NCBI GenBank assembly: GCA_038040485.1
Contig: JBBPIE010000052.1
Span: forward strand, 1 to 32,805
Direction of reading: 5' to 3'
From: Onstottus_B arcticum
GTDB taxonomy: Bacteria; Acidobacteriota; Blastocatellia; UBA7656
DNA: 32,805 nucleotides
Below, in pieces: positions 22,029 through 31,181 of the stretch. Within the stretch, counting starts at the first letter, position 1. Each line of letters begins with the position of its first letter. The notes beneath the pieces were generated by a model that had not been told where the DNA came from, did no database searches, and saw only the letters and a list, made by a program, of their open reading frames with translations. Made by a program: the position numbers and the translations under genes.

Positions 22029-22253
22029 ATGTCAATCGAAGCCCTCATCGAGACCTGGAAGGATGTTCGCGAAGGAGTCATCGCCGAAACCCGCCGCTTC
22101 GACGGGAAGATGGTAACGAAGCTGGCCCTCTTGCAGTTCAGCTACAGCCACGAGATGTACCATCGTGGCCAGCTAACCGTGTATCAGCGGCTGCTCAACA
22201 TTGAACCGGCACTGACCACGCGTTTGAATCAAGTCTTTGAGGCGAGGGGATAG
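22029..22253 (+). CDS. DinB family protein with internal deletion
   Basis: This 74-residue protein carries the two ends of a DinB protein. The start (MSIEALIETWKDVREGVIAE) is a normal DinB N-terminus. It is joined directly to a normal C-terminal third (TRRFDGKMVTKLALLQFSYS, then HEMYHRGQLTVYQRLL) ending naturally in LNQVFEARG. About 80 middle residues, including the helix with the first metal-binding histidine, are absent, while the reading frame is kept. The bundle probably cannot fold normally, so it is a likely in-frame remnant, although promoter and ribosome-binding site (GAGGA, ATG at 22029) remain intact. Its stop lies three bases before the next start, so it may now serve mainly as a leader peptide coupling translation of the downstream gene. 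Confidence 0.75.
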   Translation: MSIEALIETWKDVREGVIAETRRFDGKMVTKLALLQFSYSHEMYHRGQLTVYQRLLNIEPALTTRLNQVFEARG

Positions 22254-22256
22254 GTT

Positions 22257-23363
22257 ATGCAAACAGCAGATCTCGCTGCGGTGAAGCACGCGATAGAGAA
22301 GCTGCGCTCGCTCATCGCTGTCGTGCCCGTTCGACTGAGGTCGATCGACGACGAGCAAGCCGCGGCAAAGCAGGCGCCCGATAGCTGGTCGAAGAAGCAG
22401 GAGCTTGGCCATCTGATCGACTCGGTTTCGAACAACCATCAACGAATTGCTCGCGCGCAGGCGGAGAGCGATCTGATCTTGCCCGGCTACGACGGCGACC
22501 GTTGGGTTGAGCTGCACGGCTATCAGTATCGCGAGTGGCACGAACTGATCGATGTATGGCGAGCGGGAAACAAACAACTGCTCGTCGCTGCTCAGTCGGC
22601 GCCTGATGCATCGTGGCCGAATGCGGTCACTGTTGGAGGTGAAGAGCAGACGGCCGGCTTCGTGATGGCTGATTACGTCCGGCACATGGCGGAGCATCTT
22701 CGGCATATCGGCGTCGAAGTCGATGATGTGTTGGAGGGGGCTTCGACCGACGCGCCGTCTGAGTATCCTGAAAAAGCGGCCCCCGCTGACTACCCGATCA
22801 ACGAACTGATGCGTGGCCGCTGGAGTCAGAGAGCGTTCGCAAGCCGCGGGGTCGAGCGCGAGAAGATTCTCACAATGCTCGAGGCTGCTCGTTGGGCGCC
22901 TTCCTGCTTCAACGATCAGCCGAGGTTCTTTCTTGTCTTCGATGGCGCGGACGCGGACGCTCTCGAGCGCGCTCGTGGATGTCTGACTGAAGGCAACGCG
23001 TGGGCGTTGAAAGCTCCGGTGCTTATGCTGTCGGTCGTGCGCGATACCTTCGAGCAGAACGGCAAGCCCAACCGTTGGGCTCAGCACGACGCTGGCCTGG
23101 CGACTGAAAACTTGTTGCTCGAGGCGGTCGAACTGGGCTTGGCTGCTCACCCGATGGCCGGTTACGACGCGGATCGCGCGAGAAGTGAGTTTTCCATTCC
23201 GGAGGGCTTCACCCCGATAGCGATGATCGCTATCGGCTATCCGTATCGCGGCAAGCTGGATGATCTCGACGAGAAGCTTCGAGGCAAAGAGCTTGCGCCG
23301 CGCGCGCGCAAGCCGATCGCGGCGATGGCTTTTGCGGGCAGGTGGGGCGCGCCCTACGCGTAA
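22257..23363 (+). CDS. DinB-nitroreductase fusion protein
   Basis: This 368-residue protein joins two domains. Residues 1-157 are a DinB_2-type bundle with metal-ligand candidates H52 (ELGHLIDSV) and H143/H147 (DYVRHMAEHLRHIG). Residues about 158-180 are an acidic, Pro-rich linker. Residues about 181-350 are an FMN-dependent nitroreductase domain with RWSQRAF at 188-194 for FMN binding, EAARWAPSCFNDQPRF, and GLATENLLLEAVELGLAAHP. The DNA has no break between the domains. The nitroreductase half would use NAD(P)H to reduce a nitro, quinone or related acceptor. DinB-type proteins include thiol-dependent transferases, so a combined detoxification enzyme is conceivable but unproven. AGGGGA lies six bases before the ATG, and it is coupled to the preceding truncated DinB gene. 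Confidence 0.88.
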   Translation: MQTADLAAVKHAIEKLRSLIAVVPVRLRSIDDEQAAAKQAPDSWSKKQELGHLIDSVSNNHQRIARAQAESDLILPGYDGDRWVELHGYQYREWHELIDVWRAGNKQLLVAAQSAPDASWPNAVTVGGEEQTAGFVMADYVRHMAEHLRHIGVEVDDVLEGASTDAPSEYPEKAAPADYPINELMRGRWSQRAFASRGVEREKILTMLEAARWAPSCFNDQPRFFLVFDGADADALERARGCLTEGNAWALKAPVLMLSVVRDTFEQNGKPNRWAQHDAGLATENLLLEAVELGLAAHPMAGYDADRARSEFSIPEGFTPIAMIAIGYPYRGKLDDLDEKLRGKELAPRARKPIAAMAFAGRWGAPYA

Positions 23364-23502
23364 GAGCCTAACCGGTTACGGAACTCTCCGGAGAGGCTCA
23401 GACGCAGCGGACGCCGGCGAATACCGGTTCTTTCCTCAAACACCCCGAATCGACTCGTGCGTCTTCCTGTTCTACTCAGTCGCGATGATTTTGATGAACG
23501 CC

Positions 23503-23588
23503 TGTAGGGGCGTCCCTCCGTGGGCGACCCTCGTTGGTAGTCAAAGTGCCCAGCAACGAGGGGCGCCCCACAGAGGGACGCCCCTACA
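23503..23588. repeat. Long palindromic element with TGTAGGGGCG ends
   Basis: A 34-base arm (23503-23536, beginning TGTAGGGGCGTCCCTC) is repeated inverted at 23554-23588 with few mismatches, around a 17-base centre. It lies between two convergent genes and shares the GTAGGGGCG end with the element at 8766. It may function as a bidirectional terminator and may belong to a dispersed MITE-like family. Confidence 0.75.
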
Positions 23589-23615
23589 TGTCCATCATCT
23601 TGAGCGGACAGACTA

Positions 23616-24419
23616 CTAGTGCTTCCTCCTGGTGGTAGTCGTTTTTGTCTTAGTGGTAGTTTTGCCGCCCGCGTGAGTAGTGGCGCGAGTTGTGGAACGA
23701 GTCGTGGTTCCCGTCGCCGAGCGGGTGACCGTCGTCCTGTTGGTAACCAGAGTAGAGGACCGGGGGGCGTAATGCACCCGGGCTACGGTTGTGACCCTTC
23801 GGGTTGGAGTGACCACGAAAGTGTTTCGGGCGGTCAGCCGGACCGCGCGGGTGTGGTAAACACCGACGGCAACCGGATGAAACGGCGTCCACCACCGTGG
23901 ATAGGCACCAAAATAGAAAGCAGACCGGTAGGGTCGATAGACAGGCGCGTAGAGCGTCGCAATCACCGGCCATCGGATGATATGAACGCTCGGCGGAGCT
24001 ACGTAGTAGGCAGGTCCGTAGATGTGTTCATTTCCGGTGACCTGCATGTTGTACTGGTCGCTTCCGGCTTTCTCAACTTCGATAGTCGCAACATCCTGGA
24101 ATTCATCTTTGGCGAGCGGGACTTGCAGCACGATCACATGCGTGTCCCCTCCCGCCTCCGCAAGCACGCGTATGAAATCGACGTCTCCGTCGTCGTTTAG
24201 ATCGAGGTTGTTAATGCCAACGTTGGGATCGTTGAGGCGTTTTTCAAAGTCTTCCAGATCCTTCGAATCCTTGAATAGCTCGGCCACGGCACGCAGGTCC
24301 AGACCCTCAGCGGCTTTCGACGTTGAAGCCGTTACGGTGGTGCTGTCCTGCGCTGCTACGACGGAGCAACTGACAAGTAAAGATAGGGTAAGAGCCAATC
24401 CGACAGCCTGTGATTTCAT
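23616..24419 (-). CDS. Secreted EF-hand-like protein with Thr/Arg tail
   Basis: This 267-residue exported protein starts at the ATG at 24419, which has AGGAG six bases upstream; a longer frame would precede the signal peptide. The signal is VGLALTLSLLVSCSVVAAQ. A globular part follows with a calcium-loop-like NNLDLNDDGDVDFIRVLAEA, similar to dockerin or EF-hand loops, then a strand-rich region ending near YGPAYYVAPP. The middle is rich in Tyr, Pro and Trp. The last 70 residues are dominated by Thr, Arg and Lys and should be disordered. I do not recognise a named family beyond similar hypothetical secreted proteins. It is probably periplasmic or surface-exposed, with the basic tail perhaps binding polyanions. 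Confidence 0.7.
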   Translation of the reverse strand: MKSQAVGLALTLSLLVSCSVVAAQDSTTVTASTSKAAEGLDLRAVAELFKDSKDLEDFEKRLNDPNVGINNLDLNDDGDVDFIRVLAEAGGDTHVIVLQVPLAKDEFQDVATIEVEKAGSDQYNMQVTGNEHIYGPAYYVAPPSVHIIRWPVIATLYAPVYRPYRSAFYFGAYPRWWTPFHPVAVGVYHTRAVRLTARNTFVVTPTRRVTTVARVHYAPRSSTLVTNRTTVTRSATGTTTRSTTRATTHAGGKTTTKTKTTTTRRKH

Positions 24420-24757
24420 TCTGTTCTCCTGTTTTCGATACTGATTCCCGGCCGAATCTTGCCAAAGCTTCGACCGGCGGTCAATCAACAAGCGAAAAAA
24501 AAGGAAGACGCGCGACCGGGCGAGACTTCCTGCGCTTCGGTTCTATGCCGGCGCGTCACAGAGCGGCTTTCGCACTTCGCGCCACGCCGCGTCATATGAC
24601 GCAGTATGCGAACACCGAGTTTGGAAATCTCGAATACCTGCCTTGGGGAAGTTTTTCAGCAGCCTGCTACGTCGTAAACCGCAGCCGGGAGCAGTCGCTC
24701 TAGCATCGAGGTCGATGACCGTTGTGGACGAAGCCCTACAAGTTCTTGAAGCAGCGT
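24420..24757. other. Intergenic region, nothing recognised
   Basis: This region lies upstream of the EF-hand-like gene and downstream of the DinB gene. Apart from an A-run near 24494-24501, no repeat, hairpin or supported open frame stands out. Confidence 0.4.
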
Positions 24758-25285
24758 TCAGCCGCTGCTGAGAATTGGGAGGAAAGCCTTCCACGGACCG
24801 ACTTGCTTATCGTACTGCTTGCTCATAACCCGTGCGATCTGCGCGATGTGACTCAGGTCGTGAACGACCCAGGTGCCAAGCAGTTGTTCGAGCGTCACCA
24901 CGCCAAGCGTTGGGTGAGTCCCGCGCAGCCCAAACTTCTCCGCTGTCAGATCCATCTCAACCAGGGCCTTGAGATTGTTCCTGCGCAGCGATTCGAAGCC
25001 GTCCAGCAAGTCGGACAAGGTCTTCCCTTTTGACTTCTCGAACATGGCCTCGCGGTCGAACGGCTCGAAAGTCCGTGACTCGCCGTGTTCGAGGATGATT
25101 CGCGCGCGAGGAATCCAATCAGTCTGGTCGCCGTGAATCAGATGCCCGACAACATCAAACGCGCTCCAGGTGTTCGCGCCTTCGTTGCCGAGGACCCACG
25201 CGTCGGGCAAACCTCTGAGCAATCGATTCAACGTGTCCGGTGTTCGAGCAAGAACGTCCACCGCGGCCTCAAGCTGAAATTCCAT
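24758..25285 (-). CDS. DinB_2 family protein
   Basis: This 175-residue four-helix-bundle protein has all the landmarks of the DinB_2 branch. The first histidines are in FDVVGHLIHGDQTDWIPRA (about 45-63). The C-terminal pair is in WVVHDLSHIAQIARVM, followed by the branch-typical YDKQVGPWKAFLPIL. The ATG at 25285 is preferred over a TTG at 25294 because AAAGG lies nine bases before the ATG and runs straight into the TTG. Expected role: cytoplasmic metal-binding protein, possibly a thiol transferase or detoxification enzyme; the substrate is unknown. A heptamer array starts 20 bases upstream of the ATG. Confidence 0.85.
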   Translation of the reverse strand: MEFQLEAAVDVLARTPDTLNRLLRGLPDAWVLGNEGANTWSAFDVVGHLIHGDQTDWIPRARIILEHGESRTFEPFDREAMFEKSKGKTLSDLLDGFESLRRNNLKALVEMDLTAEKFGLRGTHPTLGVVTLEQLLGTWVVHDLSHIAQIARVMSKQYDKQVGPWKAFLPILSSG

Positions 25286-25305
25286 GAGAACCAACCTTTC
25301 CGTTT

Positions 25306-25344
25306 GGTTTCTGGTTTCTGGTTTCTAGTTTCTGGTTTGTGGTT
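25306..25344 (+). repeat. Heptanucleotide array, left arm (DinB-ADOP gap)
   Basis: Five units in register (GGTTTCT three times, AGTTTCT, GGTTTGT) plus a partial one. It lies upstream of the DinB gene and is inverted relative to the long array that follows after 17 bases. Confidence 0.9.
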
Positions 25345-25361
25345 CGGGGAACATCAGTGAC

Positions 25362-25511
25362 AACCAGAAACTAGAAACCAGAAACTAGAAACCAGAAACT
25401 AGAAACCAGAAACTAGAAACCAGAAACCAGAAACCAGAAACCAGAAACCAGAAACCAAAAACCAGAAACCACAAACCACAAACCAGAAACTAGAAACTAG
25501 AAACTAGAAAC
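25362..25511 (+). repeat. Heptanucleotide array, right arm (DinB-ADOP gap)
   Basis: About 21 units of ACCAGAA, ACTAGAA and variants (ACCACAA, ACCAAAA) continue to the base before the stop codon of the ADOP permease gene at 25512-25514. Most of the array keeps strict 7-base register. It is a different sequence family from the GTAGTCC arrays but has the same unit length and the same inverted arrangement. Confidence 0.93.
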
Positions 25512-27929
<2,418 letters not shown>

Positions 27930-28068
27930 AGTGTTCTCCAGGGTTCCGAGTGAGAGCGCCGGGGTTCTTGTTCGATGATGTATACGGCGGCGGCCTCGAT
28001 CGTGATGATTCATTGTTCTCTCTCTTTTGATGAAGTATCCTCATAGCTGGGCAAAACGATTTTGTCGT

Positions 28069-28186
28069 CTTCTCTGCGTGACCTCCGCGTCTCGGCGTCT
28101 CTGCGGTTAGAGGGTTCACAAACTTGTAAACTTGGAAGTGCTCTCTAACCGCAGAGGCGCTGAGACGCAGAGGCCTCGCAGAGAAA
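28069..28186. repeat. Inverted repeat built of CTCTGCG-like units
   Basis: An arm at about 28069-28113 (TTCTCTGCGTGACC at one end, CTCTGCGGTTAGAG at the other) is repeated inverted at 28141-28186 with a few mismatches around a 27-base centre. Each arm is itself loosely repetitive. It lies between the divergent ADOP and LysR genes, upstream of the LysR ribosome-binding site, so it could affect the LysR leader. Confidence 0.75.
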
Positions 28187-28211
28187 AACTTGCCCCTCGA
28201 AGGAGAAGCGA

Positions 28212-29174
28212 ATGGCTTTGCACCTGGAAGTGCGTCACTTGAAATTGGTGGAGACGGTTGCGAAGGAAGGCGGCCTGACGAAAGCCGCGAACCGGCTGCA
28301 CGTGACCCAATCGGCGCTCAGCCATCAACTACGCGACATCGAAGACAAGCTGGGGACGCCGCTGTTTCTGCGGCTCAACAAGAAGATGCTGCTGACGCAG
28401 GCGGGCGAGCGGCTGCTCATCTCAGCGCCGGCGGTGCTTGACGAGTTGAAGCGCGCTGAAGAAGACATCCGCCAGATTGCGCTCCATCGCGAAGGCATAC
28501 TACGAATAAGCACCGAGTGCTACACCTGCTATCACTGGCTGCCGCCGGTGCTCAAGCCGTTCAGCCTTGAATTCCCTCGCGTCGAAGTGCGCATTGTCGC
28601 CGAAGCCACTCGCCGCCCCATCGAAGCGCTGCTTGACGGACGGCTCGATCTGGCGATCACCAGCTCCGCTACTCGCAATCAAAAGCTGATGTTCAAGCCG
28701 CTCTTCAAAGACGAGATGGTTGTCATCGTGAGCCCAGATCATCCGCTCGCCTCGCGACCTTATGTCACCGCGAAGGATTTCGCTTCAGAGCACCTGCTCG
28801 TCTACGCGCTGCCGAGAGAAGAGCTGACCGTCTATCAAAAGATCTTGATTCCCGCGGGCGTCTCGCCAAAGCACGTATCTCGAGTGGAGCTGACCGAAGC
28901 GATCATCGAAATGGTGAAAGCCGGGCTTGGAATCGGCGTGATGGCTCGGTGGGCGGTTACGCCTCAAGTTGACGCCGGGACTCTTCGCGCGGTGCCGCTG
29001 ACCGCGAAAGGGTTTCACCGGCAATGGAGTGCGGCGATGATAAGGCATCGAGCAACGCCGCCCTACCTGTTGAAGTTCGCGGAGCTGCTAGCGGCTAATC
29101 CGATGACGATTGCCAAGCGAGCGGTCGGTTCTACCAATACTTCCAGCGCGGGACCACGTGTTCCTCGAAGGTGA
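28212..29174 (+). CDS. LysR-family regulator, MetR-like
   Basis: This 320-residue regulator has the LysR winged helix-turn-helix at its N-terminus (LTKAANRLHVTQSALSHQLR, residues 23-42, then DIEDKLGTPLFLR). The effector domain opens with STECYTCYHWLPPVLKPF, closely resembling the MetR signature ECHSC-WL, so it may sense homocysteine or a similar compound and control methionine synthesis; no met gene adjoins. AGGAG lies six bases before the ATG. It is divergent from the ADOP permease gene, the usual position for a LysR target, so that gene is the first candidate. Its last 44 bases overlap the end of the convergent metallophosphoesterase gene, and the tail STNTSSAGPRVPRR is not typical of the family. 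Confidence 0.88.
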   Translation: MALHLEVRHLKLVETVAKEGGLTKAANRLHVTQSALSHQLRDIEDKLGTPLFLRLNKKMLLTQAGERLLISAPAVLDELKRAEEDIRQIALHREGILRISTECYTCYHWLPPVLKPFSLEFPRVEVRIVAEATRRPIEALLDGRLDLAITSSATRNQKLMFKPLFKDEMVVIVSPDHPLASRPYVTAKDFASEHLLVYALPREELTVYQKILIPAGVSPKHVSRVELTEAIIEMVKAGLGIGVMARWAVTPQVDAGTLRAVPLTAKGFHRQWSAAMIRHRATPPYLLKFAELLAANPMTIAKRAVGSTNTSSAGPRVPRR

Positions 29175-30144
29175 ACGGATTCTCACCGCCCGGCTTCACC
29201 ACGACCCGGACCCAGCCGACCTCGGGCGAGCCAGGTACTTGCAGCCGCGTGACATTCTCTAAGCGCCGGCCCGTCGTGCGCCTTACGAGCGGGTGATCGA
29301 CGGTGTAGACGTGGCCGTCCCCGTGCGCCAGGAGCACCGGCCGAGCGAATCGCTCGGCCTCTTCCTCGACTGCGGTGATGAAAGGCTCGAATGATTTGCT
29401 ATAGGAGTCGTCGGGTCCTTCGAGGTCCGCGTTTCCGTGAAAGCCGAGGACTACTGCGGAGGCGTTCAAAGTCTTAGCCTCGGCGAACGTCTCGCGCACC
29501 CACGCTGCCCCCGCGTCCGTCCTCCGTCTCGCGGCGATGTCGTCGGCCTCGGTGCGCGCGGGAAATGCCTTCATGCCGTTTGAGCTCCCGACAATATGCA
29601 CGGTGGCGAAGACGATTCCTTCGTGTACCCAGCGAGCGTTCTCGATGAACTCGGGAAACGGTGCGCGGCCCGCTTGACTAACCAGTGATAGGGTTCTCGC
29701 GCCCAGACTGCGGGCCGGGTTCTGAAAGAAAATCTGCCGTATCCGCTCAAGCCGGTCTTGAGGCGCGAAGCCACCCGATCCCTGCTCCCAGCAATCCGTC
29801 CACTCGTTGTCGCCCGGTGTGTAAATGACCGGGTGCCGCAAGCCGTTGAACTCGCTTAGCGTTCTCTGGTAGCGCTGGTCCGAGCAAGGCCGCCAGAAGA
29901 TGTCTCCTACATCGAGGACCCAGCTAAGGTCGTGGGCCTCGAGCGACTGAAGTACGAGGCTGTATTGCAGCTCCTCCCACGCGTAGTACGGGGCGTCGCC
30001 TAGAACCGCGAATGAAAAGGTTCCGGGGGGATTAGGTGTAGGCGCTTCCGGGCCGCGGGTGATCAGGAAAAAGGCGATGAGCGCCACGAGGACGAGTCCG
30101 ATTAGCCAGACTTTCGGTCGCTTATGGAAAGGTCTGTTGCTCAC
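29131..30144 (-). CDS. Membrane-anchored calcineurin-like metallophosphoesterase
   Basis: This 337-residue protein has an N-terminal membrane anchor (VWLIGLVLVALIAFFLI, residues 12-28) after a basic segment, so the catalytic domain should be periplasmic. Dinuclear-metal motifs follow the calcineurin-like order: D50 (VLGDAPY), D78 and D81 (VLDVGDIF), GDNEW (111-115), GFHGN and AHGDGH. The substrate is unknown; relatives hydrolyse phosphomonoesters or diesters. The start is GTG at 30144 with AGGAG five bases upstream. It is convergent with the LysR gene and overlaps it by 44 bases. No Pho-box-like repeat is evident upstream. Confidence 0.85.
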   Translation of the reverse strand: MSNRPFHKRPKVWLIGLVLVALIAFFLITRGPEAPTPNPPGTFSFAVLGDAPYYAWEELQYSLVLQSLEAHDLSWVLDVGDIFWRPCSDQRYQRTLSEFNGLRHPVIYTPGDNEWTDCWEQGSGGFAPQDRLERIRQIFFQNPARSLGARTLSLVSQAGRAPFPEFIENARWVHEGIVFATVHIVGSSNGMKAFPARTEADDIAARRRTDAGAAWVRETFAEAKTLNASAVVLGFHGNADLEGPDDSYSKSFEPFITAVEEEAERFARPVLLAHGDGHVYTVDHPLVRRTTGRRLENVTRLQVPGSPEVGWVRVVVKPGGENPFTFEEHVVPRWKYW

Positions 30145-30227
30145 CTGTTCTCCTTCAAGGCGAACGACTCATGGCACAGACTAAAGTCTATGCTACTCCG
30201 AAACGCGACCGTAATCGCGGTCGACGA

Positions 30228-30271
30228 AAACACTAGAGCCGCTCCCCTGAAGTCTCCAGAAGAGCGGCTCT
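30228..30271 (-). terminator. Rho-independent terminator of the CHRD gene
   Basis: AGAGCCGCTC (30235-30244) pairs perfectly with GAGCGGCTCT (30262-30271). On the minus strand the hairpin is followed by AGTGTTTTCG. It lies 46 bases after the CHRD stop codon. Confidence 0.6.
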
Positions 30272-30316
30272 GTTCATCCCTGAATCCCGCGGCCATCCGG
30301 CTCGCGATTTTGGTTC

Positions 30317-30868
30317 TTATAGTTTTGGTGAGATGTCCGGAAGGAGCTGACCTCTGATTTCGCCTCCCGGGAAGACGGTCGAATGCACGTTGGCGTAAAC
30401 GGTGCCTGCGCGAATGGCGGCCAATACTTCTGCGAACTCTCCGGCGGCGATTCCCTGCGCGGCTGCGCCAGCGCCAACATTAGCAGCGGTTATTCTTCCG
30501 CTGACTGAACCCGACGTAGGCCCCGGGCAAAGCTGCGTGCCCGGAGGACCATTACCCAGGTTCGTGCAAAAGAACACCATGATCCCCCCGTTGACACCCT
30601 TCTGGGCGATGTGAATGTGAGACTGCGTCACGTTGCCCACGAAACTCGAATAGCTCACCTGATAGTCAAAAAAGGTGTCTGACGGATCGATCGTCAGGCT
30701 AAACGTGCCGAACCCCGTGGTTGAGAGAGCGGGCACCTCTTCGTATCCGATCAGAGTGGCCGTGAACTTTTCGCCCCCCAGCCCGCGAAGATTCTGGGTT
30801 TGAGCTATGGACGGCAGCACGCAGACTAGCGTCAGCAACAAGCAAAGCTTGAGACATTTTTTCAGCAT
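30317..30868 (-). CDS. Secreted CHRD domain protein
   Basis: This 183-residue exported protein has a signal peptide (LCLLLTLVCVLPSIAQT) and one CHRD domain, the beta-rich module first named from chordin. Typical features are ATLIGYEEVPALSTTGFGTF, then SHIHIAQKGVNGGIMVFFC, and the terminal TVYANVHSTVFPGGEIRGQL. Bacterial CHRD proteins have conserved histidines and are thought to be structural or binding proteins; no catalytic role is established. Two cysteines flanking NLGNGPPGTQL may form a disulphide. GGAGG lies six bases before the ATG, the best ribosome-binding site in this part of the window. It is transcribed alone and ends at a terminator. Confidence 0.9.
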   Translation of the reverse strand: MLKKCLKLCLLLTLVCVLPSIAQTQNLRGLGGEKFTATLIGYEEVPALSTTGFGTFSLTIDPSDTFFDYQVSYSSFVGNVTQSHIHIAQKGVNGGIMVFFCTNLGNGPPGTQLCPGPTSGSVSGRITAANVGAGAAAQGIAAGEFAEVLAAIRAGTVYANVHSTVFPGGEIRGQLLPDISPKL

Positions 30869-31181
30869 TCTTCACCTCCAAAGTTTGAGAGACTTCCACG
30901 GTTGTGAGGAAACAGCTTCTTCTTTCTCCTTCAATCAGCCGGTCAAGTCAACGTAGCGTGCGATGCGGCTTCTTGGCAGCGTCGTTTGTGATTCGAGACC
31001 GTCAATCAGGTGTCTAGTCAGCGGCAGCCTGCTGAAAAAACCAATTCATCGCCACTTAAGACACGAAGGAGCACAAAGTCCACACATCGAGCATTCACGG
31101 CCTTGGTGCAGCTTCGTGTCCTTGTGTCTTAATGGCGAGGTCCTATTCTTCGGCAGCCCCGGTGTTAGCGCGGAACCAACT
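30869..31181. other. Intergenic region with one inverted repeat
   Basis: Apart from the inverted repeat at 31049-31138, no gene or promoter is supported here. Plus-strand open frames in this stretch run antisense into the amidohydrolase gene. Confidence 0.5.
31049..31138. repeat. Inverted repeat of GACACGAAG-like units
   Basis: The arm near 31049-31079 (CGCCACTTAAGACACGAAGG) is repeated inverted near 31111-31138 (CTTCGTGTCC, then TTGTGTCTTAATGGCG), imperfectly. Arms are made of a short ACACGAAGG-like motif. It is downstream of the amidohydrolase gene, where it may end transcription. Confidence 0.65.

Noticed and set aside
22173..23150. Minus-strand open frame of 325 codons
   Set aside because: It is antisense to the DinB-nitroreductase fusion gene, whose conserved motifs prove the plus-strand reading.
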